From assembly GCA_900291925.1 (NCBI GenBank), contig UWYS01000012.1, positions 799,538-863,537 of the forward strand: a DNA stretch of 64,000 bases, read 5' to 3'. The stretch's first letter is position 1, and the number at the start of each line of letters is the position of its first letter. A program made the position numbers and the translations under genes. Of the stretch, positions 47,709-58,271 are shown piece after piece. The notes under the pieces were generated by a model. That model was not told where the DNA came from. It made no database searches and was given only the letters and a program-made list of their open reading frames with translations. The DNA comes from Thecaphora thlaspeos (lineage: Eukaryota > Basidiomycota > Ustilaginomycetes > Urocystidales > Glomosporiaceae).

Positions 47709-47742
<34 letters not shown>

Positions 47743-47771
47743 CGCCTCCTACCCCTCGCCCTTCGATCGTC
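46856..47771. other. Spacer between MIR1 and the LysM gene, with several short tandem repeats
   Basis: About 915 bp. It contains GACGCGAGGC/GACGTGAGGC decamers at about 46994-47040, GA then GT dinucleotide runs at about 47150-47182, and (GGCA)n at about 47395-47418. A CGTCCT run follows at about 47708-47740. The frame of the LysM ORF extends upstream to 47421 but that part is repetitive. It is treated here as leader. Confidence 0.5.
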
Positions 47772-50390
47772 ATGACCTCACCCTGGCTTGCCACCCCCTC
47801 CGTCCCCTCTGCCAACGGTTCCACATCATCATCATCATCATCATCATCATCCGACACCCTAGATCCATGGCGAGACAGCGCTAGAAGAGGCTCCTCATCC
47901 TCCACCGTCCGCTCCCGCCTCGGAAGCTGGTCCGCCTCGTCCACCTACCTTTCGGCTGAGGCTTCAAGCTCCCGTCAGGTTGACCGGCATCCGCTCCGCT
48001 CCCCTTCGCCCAACCTCGCACAGTCCGTCTCCGCCTCGGCTTCGGGCCTGGCACGCCGCAGGAACGCCTCCGGCTCGTCGCCAGGCGAGGCCTCCTCCAG
48101 CTCGTCCGCCCACAACACCGCACGATCGACGCCAGGCGGCATCGTCTCGGAATGGAAGGCTATCAGCGCCGGTCTTGCAGGCCTCTTCAGCTCGGGGAGC
48201 GACGACTCGAGGTACCAGTGGCCAGAGGACCCTGTCACCGGCTTCGAGACACGCAGGCCAGGCGGTGGCCAGCAAGGCAACGGCCAGGGACAAGCCGGAG
48301 ATGAAGGGGAGAAGGGCCACCCGCCAAGCGCTCTAGATAAGCTTGAGGGCTGGTTCGGCCTCAAGGACGACTCCATCTCCAGAGGCCGTCTGGCCAGCGC
48401 CAGCAGCCCCTCGCTGCGCAGCGCCTCAAACGCCTCGACCACCGCCCAGGAGGCGCAGGTCCGCGTGCTCATCCACCCCGTCGCACCCTCCGACACCCTC
48501 TCGTCGCTCGCGCTCCACTATGGTGCCGACATCCAGACGCTGCGGCGGTCCAACAAGCTCTGGCCCGGCGACGCGGTCCAGATGCGCAGCACCATGTACA
48601 TCCCGATCGACAGCTGCAGGTACCGGCCGCCCAACGCAGAGATCAAGGTGCTACCCACCAACGGCGGCGCCATCGTGACATCCGAGCATCAACAGCACCA
48701 CCAGCAAGACGGTCAGGCATCGACGGTTGCGGCTGCGAGTGCGCGCACTGGTGCGGCCGGCCTCAAGCTAGCCTTTGTACCCAAGGATCAGGACGACGAT
48801 GACGACTTTGCAGCCGGAGCGGCGACGGTGGCGGACACCTCGGCGACAAGCCTCGTCGCACCGGCAGAGGACCCGGCGTTTGACTTTCTCCAGGACACCA
48901 ACAAGAGCTACGCCGACGTTAGCAGCAGCAGCGGCGCCGCCTTCGGTGGTGGGGGCGGTTCCCCCGCCGCAAAGGCCGCCACTGTTTCTCGAGCCAGCTC
49001 GATCTCGCGCCTGGGCGGCGGCTACCCTCCGATCCTGGCTCCCTCTGCACGGCCGGACCGCCGCCTCGCGGCCGCCTCGATCTTTGAGAACTCGACGCCA
49101 CACGCGGGTCCCAGCTCCGCGGTTGCGGCCGGACCGGGCGGCCTCCACCGGAGCCATTCGCGGACGGGCAGCGTCGGTGGCAGCACGTCGGCGTCGGCGG
49201 CGAGCTCCGGCTTCGTCGCGCCGCGCGGTCCAATCCACGTCTCCAAGATCCCGGCGGACAAGCTGCGCTTCTTTACGCCGTCCGACAGAAAAACGACGAT
49301 GGCCGAGGGGAGTAGCGGCGGCGATAGCGGCAAGCCGCGCCTCGGCGTGGGGCCGGGCCATCCGGACTACAAGCCGGGCGAGTCTGGGCTGGACGATCTC
49401 CTCAACGGCAAAAGCAGGACGCAGGACGCCGGGCAGTCGTCGTTGTCGTCGTCGTCATCTCCGTCGCCATCCACCACGGCCGAGGGCGGCGGCAGCAGCA
49501 TGCTGCGACCGTCCGGCTCGACTCTGCTGGCGCCGGCGACGGTGCGGCCCTCGCTGCTTTCGCACGTCTCCGACCTCAGCTCGACGACAACGGGCGGCGC
49601 TTCGGACAATTTCGACGCCGACGGCGATGCAGAGTGGAAGCCCAACGTATGGAAGTTTGGCCAGTCGCGGTCTCGTTCGGCGCAGCGGGCTTCAGGGGAT
49701 GGTGGCCCTGCTCGATGCCCGGACGCGGACGGCATCGTCATCTTTGACGCCGGTCTCGAATCGACGTCGTCTGTCGCGACGGCTGGACGCAGCCTGTCGC
49801 CGGAAACGATGCGCTCGTACGCCGGGTGGAACGACGCCCCGCCCGCGCACGCCATCGTCGCCAAGGCCTACGACAACGGAGCGGCTCACAGGAAACGACA
49901 GAACCAGAAACATCACAGATTGCTGTACGACCTGGCGGCCGGCCTACCTGCCAACACGGGCGCGGCGTCCAAATGGGCGAGACCGATCAACTTTGGAGAC
50001 AGCCTACCACCGTCTTCCTCCTCGACGGCCCTCGCGACGACGTCGATCGGTCGGAACGCAGGGCTGGGAAAGCTGTTGAACGACACGATCAGAGGACGCA
50101 TCAGCGTCGAAGGAGCGCTGGAAAAGGCTCTCGAGGAGGTCAGGACACCGTCGACGATCAAGGGCAGAACAATGGGGGACCCGTTGACGAACAATCCGAC
50201 AGAAATCACAGCAGCGAATGCGATACGACCATCGTCGTCAAGGGAAGACTTGGGTCGATCGGACACGACGAGTCGACATGAACTCGAACGATGGTCTGAC
50301 AAAAACCTTGCCTCTCCATCCGCGAGCAGCCGGGCGGCCATGGCACAACGACAGAGATCGACGACCAACTCGCGCGGAAAGGACGAGTGA
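47772..50390 (+). CDS. LysM-domain protein without signal peptide, mostly disordered
   Basis: An 872-residue intronless ORF. One LysM-like module is visible at about residues 231-282: VLIHPVAPSDTLSSLALHYG, then IQTLRRSNKLWPGD and MYIPID. The rest is Ser/Ala/Gly-rich and probably disordered. Two possibly ordered C-terminal patches are present (LYDLAAGLPANTG and LGKLLNDTIRGRISVEGALEKA). The chosen start (MTSPWLATPS) has no signal peptide or hydrophobic segment. This differs from secreted LysM effectors, and chitin binding outside the cell is therefore not implied. Upstream Met at 47421 would add 117 residues including a hydrophobic patch, but these overlap simple repeats. The cellular role is unknown; intracellular single-LysM proteins are common in fungi. 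Confidence 0.75.
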   Translation: MTSPWLATPSVPSANGSTSSSSSSSSSDTLDPWRDSARRGSSSSTVRSRLGSWSASSTYLSAEASSSRQVDRHPLRSPSPNLAQSVSASASGLARRRNASGSSPGEASSSSSAHNTARSTPGGIVSEWKAISAGLAGLFSSGSDDSRYQWPEDPVTGFETRRPGGGQQGNGQGQAGDEGEKGHPPSALDKLEGWFGLKDDSISRGRLASASSPSLRSASNASTTAQEAQVRVLIHPVAPSDTLSSLALHYGADIQTLRRSNKLWPGDAVQMRSTMYIPIDSCRYRPPNAEIKVLPTNGGAIVTSEHQQHHQQDGQASTVAAASARTGAAGLKLAFVPKDQDDDDDFAAGAATVADTSATSLVAPAEDPAFDFLQDTNKSYADVSSSSGAAFGGGGGSPAAKAATVSRASSISRLGGGYPPILAPSARPDRRLAAASIFENSTPHAGPSSAVAAGPGGLHRSHSRTGSVGGSTSASAASSGFVAPRGPIHVSKIPADKLRFFTPSDRKTTMAEGSSGGDSGKPRLGVGPGHPDYKPGESGLDDLLNGKSRTQDAGQSSLSSSSSPSPSTTAEGGGSSMLRPSGSTLLAPATVRPSLLSHVSDLSSTTTGGASDNFDADGDAEWKPNVWKFGQSRSRSAQRASGDGGPARCPDADGIVIFDAGLESTSSVATAGRSLSPETMRSYAGWNDAPPAHAIVAKAYDNGAAHRKRQNQKHHRLLYDLAAGLPANTGAASKWARPINFGDSLPPSSSSTALATTSIGRNAGLGKLLNDTIRGRISVEGALEKALEEVRTPSTIKGRTMGDPLTNNPTEITAANAIRPSSSREDLGRSDTTSRHELERWSDKNLASPSASSRAAMAQRQRSTTNSRGKDE

Positions 50391-50681
50391 TGCAGGTGGC
50401 TTTCGCTCGTTGCAATGATTTTGGACGTCGTAACGTGGTAGACGTGGCGTATCGAGAAGGTGGTGGCGTCGGTGGGTGGGCATGGGTCTTGTAGTTCGTC
50501 CCATCGTACCACGACGAAAGGGTCGTGTATCCCATAGAACCGTAGTTATCGACACGTCGTACCATGCGTGCACCAAGGAAGGTATGGAACGTGTCCCCCG
50601 CTCTCCCATCCGTCCATTGCAAGACACCCGCGTCGACCTCAAATCGTTCGTTACGACGATAACTAACCCTCCCTCGACCTT

Positions 50682-53600
50682 CTACGATCCAACCACACCC
50701 ACCTCCTCACGATGCCACGCGAAATAATCACGACACTTTACCAGTTTGGCACAGAGGTGCAAGGTGCTTTTCCTTCTTTCCTCCTGTCTCTCTCTCAAGA
50801 TCCCCTTTGTTCTCTTGCCTTCGTCGATACCTTGCGCGCTCGGTTGGATTTCTACGTAAGTCCACCATTCTTCTCGATATCGCACGTAGTTGATGATGTT
50901 CTGAATCGTCACGGGATCGTTGGTCCCCATGCAGATGGAATCGTCGTCGTCGCTAGAAGGGCCCGGATGAAGTCGAGGTAGAGAAGAGGTGAGGGGTATG
51001 TCGATGTATACTCCGGTCGAAGCGGATGGTTTGGTACCGTTCCGAGCACCTTTTCCCTTGACCGGGGAGGGGGGCGTCCGTTCGCCAGCTGCTTTCGGTG
51101 TCGTCGCGGGCGCGGTCTCGCTTGATGTAGCTGCGTCTGCGAGGGTGGAAGGTGCTTTTTCGTCGGCTGCTGTCGCCTCTGGCTCCGTAGCGGCAGGGGC
51201 CGGCGGAAAGGGTGGGCCGAGGATTATGAGACACCATGCGTACCGACCCTCGGTATGGCGCGGCATGTGCTCTTGATCTGCGGTGGCGCCGGTGAACAGG
51301 GGCAGGATGGACGGTCGACGGTTTCAGCGTCACGGCTTCGCCTGCGGCAGGCGACCGAGCTGCGACCACTTACATTCGCGCAGATGCCAGTACTCTCGTC
51401 CGTCGGCGTCGTAGCCGATCGGACCGGTTCGAAGGGCTGCAGAGAGGCGGGCCAGCGTCAAGCAAACAGGCGAGGGGACGTTTAGCATTGCCACTCGCCA
51501 ACGTTGACGATGAATGAGAAACGGCATCCGGAGCGGCATCCGCCGGCAACGACTCACCGTGCGCATCGACCTGGATCTCGTGGTAGACCTTGGCGTCGAG
51601 CCTGCGCCATTTGACGTCCCTCTCGTGCTCGGCCTTCTGCTCGTCGGTAGAAGTAGCAAGGATGCTCAACATCAGCTGCCCCGGCTCTGTCTCCCTACTC
51701 ATTCAGGGTCGCCATCTGGAACGCTCTGCGACGACACCCACCTCGGCTTTCCACGCCTGGAACTCGGGCGAGATCAGCGACGGAGCGCGCTTGTTGAGCT
51801 CGGCAGTTTGCTCGGCGAGCTCCTTTTCCGTGATGGCCACGTCGGCTCGGTGCTGCCTCTCGAGGTTGGCCACCTCCTCGGTCGCGAGCTTGAGCTCCTC
51901 GGCTAGCTCCTCGGTCATGAGCGCCGCATCGACCATAGCAGAGAGCAGCGCGATCTTGGTCTCCATGTCGGGCGCATCCTCGTGCGTCACCACAACTTCG
52001 GCGGGCGAGCTCCGCGCCGACTTGGCTTCCTCCCGCTCGCCGCCGCCGCCGCCGCCGCCTACTTGTGCCCTGCCCGCCTGCTGCTGCGCTCCTCCGCGCC
52101 GTGAGCTGCGTCGGTGGTTGTCGAGGTCGTCGAGGTCGTCGCGTGTACTCGTCTCATCCTCGGCGTCGGAGCCCGGTGCGGCTGGATCTCCGTCATGGTC
52201 GTCACCGTCGTCGTCAGAGTAGCTGATAGCCCTCCGCGCGCCACGCTGGTTGCGACCCTTCTTCTTGGACCGGCCAATGACGTCGTCGTCGTCGTCGTCG
52301 CCGCCGTCGCCGTCGTTCATCATCCTACCGTGGTCGTCGTCCAGCTCGTCGCAGTCGTCGAGCATGCCGAGCTGACGAGCATAGTCGACCTGCCTGGCGC
52401 CCTTTGCAGCTCTGTTGCGAGTCTCCCTGACCAAGGGTGGCGAGACCGGACGGCCCTCTAGCTCCAACGACAGCGGGTGCTCGACGTAGGCGAGCTGCGG
52501 CGGCTCGAGGCCGAAGCGCGCCAGCATCTCGCGGACCGCCGTCCAGGGCTCGCCGCGGCTGAGGTCGTGACCGAAGTCGCGGAACGCCGTCACCGCCTTG
52601 GTCGCGTTCTTGGCTGGCTGTCGTAGCGGAAGGGTACGAGACATGGATCGAGGCGGAGCGAGGCGGGGCGGGGTAAATTGTGAAAGGTCGGTCAGATCTA
52701 GTCGCACCGCTGACTGCCGTCGAAAGTCAATCTAGGGGAAATCAGGTAGTGCAGCGTCCACGCACCTGTCCTTTTTCGATGTTGCCGAGTCCGGCAAGGA
52801 AGCGCAGAAGCGTCGAGAGCATCTCACGGACCCTGACATGGGACCAGCTCTCGAACCTATCCAGATGGTTGAGCTCGGACCTGTCGCGTCAAGGTGGAAA
52901 GAGTCTGGTCAGATCGGTCGGCTTGCGTTACAATCGAGCGACAGGACCGCCCCATGTTGCGTGGCCATTACGCTTCGACTCGAACTCGACTCAACACACT
53001 TTGATAGGCCGATCTTGTCGAAGCGGACGAAGCTCTCGTAGAGCCACATGCGAACGCGCAGGTTCTCGTGCGGTAGCCACGTCTCGATCGTCTCGAGCGT
53101 AGGAGGGCTGACAGGCTGTGGCGGCTTTATGACGCGCGGCTGGACCACCTTGGGCCTGACGACGACCGGGAGGCCGCCCTGCTGCTGCTTGCCCTTGGAC
53201 GACGACGACGACGAGGCGGGAGGCGGCGTTGTGATATCTTGGCCATCGCGCTTCCCCTTGCCTTTGCCCTTGCCCTTACCCTTGCCCTTGCCCGCGCCCG
53301 CGCCCTCCCCGTCCTCCTCCTCTGCCTCTGCCTCTGCCCTTGCCTTGCCTTTGGCCTTGGCCTTTGCCTTTGCCGCCGGGCCGTTGAGGAGGTCGCCCGG
53401 GCCGTCGCGCCGTGCCTTTTCCAGCTCGGCGAGCTTTGCGAGCGGTAGGAGGCCCTTTTTCTTGCGGCAGGGCGAGCAGGCGCACTTGTCGCGGCAGCGC
53501 GGGCACTTGAAGGCGTACTTTGCCTCTTGAGGCGGGCAGTGCTGCGACTCGTCGATCATTGTCCTGCCATCTGCGACGATGGCAGCGGCGTCCTGGCCGT

Positions 53601-54322
53601 AATTGTTCTTGAGGGCCGAGTAGCAGAACTTGAGCTGGCATCGCGAGCCGTTGCGGAGGAAGGTGCACTGAAGGAAGGGCGTATTGGCGCAGGGGCGTCG
53701 GTGGTGGTGGCAGAGCTTGCTCTCGCTGCTGGGCGAGGGTGGTTGTTGTGCGCCGCCGTCGGCGGCTGAGCTGGTGCCTTTTGTCTTCGCCTTGTTGGGC
53801 GTAGCTGGCTTGGGGGTCGACGACGACGATGCGCTGCCGGTGGCGGTGGCGGCTGCCGAAGGGTCCTTTTTCTTTGGACCCGGCTTGCCTCTGGGTTTAG
53901 CGGGAGCAAATTTTGGCTCTGGCTTGCCAAAGAGGGCGGCGAGGGTCTTTTGCTGGGGGCGGTGAAGTAGGGTGGGGTTTGGCAAGGAGACGGTGGGATG
54001 GGTTTGCTTTGACTTGTACCTTTTGGCCTCTGACTGGGTTGCGACGGCGGACGAGGGGGTGGGACGCTGCTTCTTTATGGCCGAGGCAGACGAGGACAAG
54101 GCATGTTTCGGAGGCGGCGGTGTCGCAGCATGGGGCGGAGGTGTGGCGACATCGGACAGGTCGGATAGATCGCTCTCTGCGCCGCTGACGAGGCCGACTG
54201 TGACGACGTCGGCGAGTCGAGCTGCGTAAGTGCGCGGGAAGAGCGGCAAAAGGCAGGAGGCGGGAGAGGTGAGTACGAACATCAGCGGAGATAGGGGAAG
54301 GTCGCGGACGAGGCTCACCCAT
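50682..54322 (-). CDS. zf-4CXXC_R1 (CDCA7-type) zinc-finger protein with DDT/WHIM-like regions
   Basis: Probable nuclear chromatin protein of 997 residues. Seven exons fit with matching phases: 54322..54319, 54221..53000, 52880..52766, 52617..51742, 51675..51558, 51436..51374 and 51277..50682. The Cys-rich domain (about residues 180-270) reads LCHHHRRPCANTP, RCQLKFCYSALKNNYGQD, then FKCPRCRDKCACSPCRKKKG. The last part matches the zf-4CXXC_R1 family. Downstream are LETIETWLPHENLRVRMWLY and HVRVREMLSTLLRFLAGLG (DDT-like), acidic and coiled-coil parts, and PIGYDADGREYWHL (WHIM/D-TOX-like). Relatives of CDCA7 work with HELLS-type remodellers, but that role is not shown here. Exon 1 would be only ATG G. 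A downstream Met or an upstream extension to 54456 is the alternative. The gene is divergent from POT1. Confidence 0.75.
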
Positions 54323-54936
54323 GTTGTTGGGGGGTTGAGTGGGGACCAGACGAGCAGCAGTGGATGTGTGAGCGGGGGGGGTTCAGTGGGTGGTGGCAAG
54401 AAGGGTAGGATGAGAACAAGACTGCGCAGCTCCGGAGGGCGACCGAACTGCGGCAAGGAGATGGCGCTGACTGAACGTCGGGCAAAGAGGCGGGTGAGAG
54501 GTGGAAAGGGAGAGAATGAGAGAGAAAGGCGAGCGAGACTCGGGGCCCGCCGAGTGCCGCTCGCTCGCTCGCTCGTTCGGTTGGGCCGCTTCGTCGCTGC
54601 TGCCGATGTCGTTGCCTGCGCTACGCCGCCGCCACGGCTACGGCGCTCAACGCGTCACGCCTGGCCGCGCGAGACGCGAGCGAATCTCATTATTTCCCCT
54701 TTTGGGCCAAGACCAACACACCGGAGCAGCCGCCGCCGCCGCCGCCGCCTTCTTGGACGCGCACATCCGTCTGTCCGCGCAGACGCTGCTCCTCATTTAC
54801 TACCTCGCCCTCGGCCCTCTTCCGACGGCAGCTCGCCGCGCCGCCCTCACTACCACCTCCCCGTGTCTACCCACCGCCACACACCCTTGTCCCCTCGGCC
54901 CTCTTCCGACGGCACGCTCCCTCATCGGCTAGCGCC
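54323..54936. promoter_or_regulatory. Divergent promoter region: zf-4CXXC_R1 gene / POT1
   Basis: The 614 bp between two outward-facing genes for nuclear proteins. It contains GCTCGCTCGCTCG at about 54561-54573, a GCC triplet run at about 54730-54750 and an imperfect duplication of a segment containing CCCTCTTCCGACGGCA at about 54813-54830 and 54898-54913. No TATA-like element is obvious. Confidence 0.5.
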
Positions 54937-57900
54937 ATGACTCGCAAGAAAAAGAGCCTCAAGCGCGAGCACTCAGACATCGCCCCGCCAGCACCGCCCA
55001 CATCCGCCACATCCGCCACATCCGCCACAGCCGCCACAGCCGCCACAGCCGCCACCTCGACATCAGCCCGCTCACACCCGCCAAACGCTCCCCTCCCTCC
55101 GACCGGCAGTGACCATCAACATGCGTCCAAACGCCAGCGCACCCTCACAGGCGGCGACCACGACAGGCTCGGACACCCCGTCCACCTCGACAAATGGCGA
55201 CAGCGCATCCATGAGGGCAGGGGCGCTGCAGTCTGCCTCCACGCTACCGTTGCAAAGATCGCCCACACCACATCCCCAACCGGCGAGTCTCTCTGTCACC
55301 TCGACCTCCACTGCCACCCTCTCCGCGACGATGACGGTGACGGAGACCGCCATCTCACCCAACCCCGTCTAGCCGCCACCTTCCACGGCAGCATCGCAGC
55401 AACCGTCTACCGTCCAATTGCAGCACTGCACAGCCACTCGCCCCCAGCTCATCTATACCTCTCCGGCTTCGCAGCCTCCATTCCATCCGCTCACCCCCAC
55501 AGAGCAGAGTACCGATCGGCAAAGGCTGTAATCCGCCTCTCCTCACACTCGGCCGCCGCCGCAGACGTCACCTGGATCGAGCTCCTCGACGGCCCTCCAC
55601 AGCTAAAAAAGCAGCAGCAGCACGTCGCCGACACCCTCCCGCTCCACCCGCCTCATCCTCCTTCTCTTCAGCAGCACCAGCATCGACACACGGCGACCGC
55701 ACTCGATTCGTCCGAGGACACAACATCCTCGAGCGGCGCTAACGACAGCTGGTTCGCCACGCCGGCACCACCCGCTGCCAGGCCCACCGCATCGGCAACG
55801 TCGACGCTCGGCTCGTCACTCGCAGCCGTGCCTCGCCCCGGCGGCAGGCGTGAGATATCGCACGGCGGTCGCGCCGCCTCGAGCACCGCCCAGCGGCCAA
55901 GCGACAGCCGCAAAAGCCGCTCGCCCGCGCAGATGGACGCCAGCAACGGCGACGGCCCCCACCGGCCTTCTGCTGTCCCGCCGCCGACGGCGCCCCCAAG
56001 ACCCCGCAACGATCCCGTCTTCCAGCCCGTCGCCCGCATCGGCAACACCGAGTACACGTCGCTCACAGCGCTGCGCAATGGCCAGCAGGCTAACCTCGCC
56101 GGCGTCGTCATCGGTGCCGGCGACCCGCGCCGCGCGGCCGGCGGCTCGCGCGACCTCAACATCAAGATCAACCTCGTCGACATGTCGTGCAGCGCCAACC
56201 TCAACCGTCACAACCCGGGCGGCCTGACGTCGTCGCTCACCTTGATGCTCTTCTCGCCCACCATGGACCGCATCGCCCACCCGGTCACAAAGGGCCAGGT
56301 GCTCCTGTTCCGCCGGCTGCTCGTCCAGGATTTCGGCGGCAAGACGCAGGCGGTCGGCAAAAAGACCGAGCCATGGAGCTGGGCGCTCTACGACCCCGTC
56401 ACCGGCGTGATCCGCAAGTCGCCCGCCTTTGACCAGGTCAAGCCGCTGACCGTCGCCGAGACGGACCACATGCGCAGGCTCGCGACGTGGTACGGCGAGC
56501 TGCAGGGCGACGAGCTCGGCCCGCTGTCGCGCCCGGTCCGCTCGACGCTCCAGCTCTCGCAGATCTCGGAGAACCTCTTTTTCGACAGCACCGTCGAGGT
56601 GCTCAAGGTCTACACGCACGCCCACTCGCCCGACCTCTACGTGACCGATTACACGCAGCACCCGCTCTTCTACCGCGGGAGCGACCACTACCTCAACCTC
56701 GGCGCCGGTCCGCTGCCCTACCCGGACACCGACGCGTCTCGAGACCAGGCTGAGGCGGGTGGCGGCGGCGGCGACGACGACGGCTGGGGCTACGTCTTCC
56801 AGATCGGCCTCTGGGATATACACGCCGACATTGCGGGCGCGCTCAAGACGGGCGACGTGATCCGCATCCAGAACGTGCGCGCCAAGATGAACCCGCTCGG
56901 GATGCTCGTCGGCGGCCTGGGCAGCGCGGGAGACTCGGGCGTCAAGATCAAGACGCTCAAGCCGAGCGACGAGGCGAGGGTGCGCCTCGAAAAGCGACGC
57001 AAGGAGCTGGTGGACGGGATGCAGCGTGAGGGTCAAGCCGAAGGCGAAGGCGGCGGCGACGACGACGACGGGGACAAAAAGGGAGCAGCAACGGCAACGG
57101 CCGAGGCGGACGCAGCGGCGGGTGGTGGGCCCTCGATTATGCCGAGCCTCGACGGTGATGCAATGCTGCGACCGCCCAAGACGGAGAAGGAGGACGACGG
57201 GGAGCGGACCACCACCGCCACGGGCAACGCAGCTGTCGACGCCGCCGCCGCCGCTGCTGCTGCTGGCACGACGACGACGGGGATCGACGACGTCCGAACG
57301 AAAGAGGAAGAGCCGGACGGCACAACGATCATCAGCCTGACGAAGGGCGCGAGCGGGAGCGGAGTGACGCTGGACGCGAGCCTGCCGACGCCGGGTCAAC
57401 GAGCCGCTCACCCGCCCTCTGCTCGCTCGCCGACGTTGCAGCCCAACACCGACGACGGCAGCCCGTCCAGCTCGGCCTGCGACGATGTCGATGCCGCACC
57501 CGTGACGTCTACGCCTCGCCAGCCCGTCATCGCGCCTCGGTCCGCGCCCAACGTCGGCACGACGATCCGATGCAAAGCACCGTCCTCGATCGCCACCACC
57601 TCTCTCTCCTCGCTCCTCACCACCTCGACCTGTCCCGGCATGCACAAGGTACAGGGCCGCATCATCTCCATCCGTCCGGACCGGGTGGAAGAATGGGCGC
57701 GGATAGAATGTACCACATGTCGTCGTCTCGTTCCATTGGAAGAGATGTTCTGCCTCGCATGTGGCGAAGACGGCGGCAAGAGGTATACGATGAGGTTTGC
57801 ACTTCTCCTCGAAGAGTCACAGCAAGAGGGAGGAGGCGGGGGAGCAAAAAGGATACCGATACTGTTCAACGACGAAAGCGCTACGTCGTTCTTGAAAGGT

Positions 57901-58098
57901 ATCGATGCGGAAAAGGTTCATGCGGGAAGGAAGAGCTGCATAGCGACGTTGAAGAGCAAGGTGGATGCCATCCTTGGAGAACCAGCGACGGGGCGAGCGA
58001 CGGTGACGTTGGCGATATACTCGTACGTCGCCACCGAAGCGGACGGGAGGAAAGTTCGCAGGTTCGCAGCGTTAAAAGGCGCCAACGTGTTGGTATAG
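54937..58098 (+). CDS. POT1: Telomere end-binding protein POT1
   Basis: Binds the single-stranded telomeric G-strand and protects chromosome ends. The ORF is intronless, 1053 residues. The telomere-binding OB fold begins near residue 372: YTSLTALRNGQQANLAGVV, LTLMLFSPTMDRIA, and QVLLFRRLLVQDFGGKTQ with WSWALYDP. A second OB-type region follows (FFDSTVEVLKVYTHAHSPD, then GDVIRIQNVRAKM). The C-terminal region has a zinc-ribbon OB fold: RIISIRPDRVEEWARIECTT, with CTTC ... CLAC at about residues 925-945. Residues 85-225 (AAVCLHATVAKIAHT ... AKAVIRLSS) look like a further N-terminal OB fold. Two long disordered linkers separate the folds. The gene lies about 5.7 kb from the telomere repeats. Confidence 0.87.
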   Translation: MTRKKKSLKREHSDIAPPAPPTSATSATSATAATAATAATSTSARSHPPNAPLPPTGSDHQHASKRQRTLTGGDHDRLGHPVHLDKWRQRIHEGRGAAVCLHATVAKIAHTTSPTGESLCHLDLHCHPLRDDDGDGDRHLTQPRLAATFHGSIAATVYRPIAALHSHSPPAHLYLSGFAASIPSAHPHRAEYRSAKAVIRLSSHSAAAADVTWIELLDGPPQLKKQQQHVADTLPLHPPHPPSLQQHQHRHTATALDSSEDTTSSSGANDSWFATPAPPAARPTASATSTLGSSLAAVPRPGGRREISHGGRAASSTAQRPSDSRKSRSPAQMDASNGDGPHRPSAVPPPTAPPRPRNDPVFQPVARIGNTEYTSLTALRNGQQANLAGVVIGAGDPRRAAGGSRDLNIKINLVDMSCSANLNRHNPGGLTSSLTLMLFSPTMDRIAHPVTKGQVLLFRRLLVQDFGGKTQAVGKKTEPWSWALYDPVTGVIRKSPAFDQVKPLTVAETDHMRRLATWYGELQGDELGPLSRPVRSTLQLSQISENLFFDSTVEVLKVYTHAHSPDLYVTDYTQHPLFYRGSDHYLNLGAGPLPYPDTDASRDQAEAGGGGGDDDGWGYVFQIGLWDIHADIAGALKTGDVIRIQNVRAKMNPLGMLVGGLGSAGDSGVKIKTLKPSDEARVRLEKRRKELVDGMQREGQAEGEGGGDDDDGDKKGAATATAEADAAAGGGPSIMPSLDGDAMLRPPKTEKEDDGERTTTATGNAAVDAAAAAAAAGTTTTGIDDVRTKEEEPDGTTIISLTKGASGSGVTLDASLPTPGQRAAHPPSARSPTLQPNTDDGSPSSSACDDVDAAPVTSTPRQPVIAPRSAPNVGTTIRCKAPSSIATTSLSSLLTTSTCPGMHKVQGRIISIRPDRVEEWARIECTTCRRLVPLEEMFCLACGEDGGKRYTMRFALLLEESQQEGGGGGAKRIPILFNDESATSFLKGIDAEKVHAGRKSCIATLKSKVDAILGEPATGRATVTLAIYSYVATEADGRKVRRFAALKGANVLV

Positions 58099-58271
58099 CT
58101 ACACGCGTATATCCGCTTCGAGGCCGTGTCCTTTCAAACCCGGTCCTTTGCCCGTTTCCGTGAGAAAGGCGAGTCGATCAAACATCGCTCATCGTCATTA
58201 CCCCATCTCGATCATCACACCAACCCCAAGCGTCGAACCATGATATTCCCATCCGACACTTAGACTCAACA

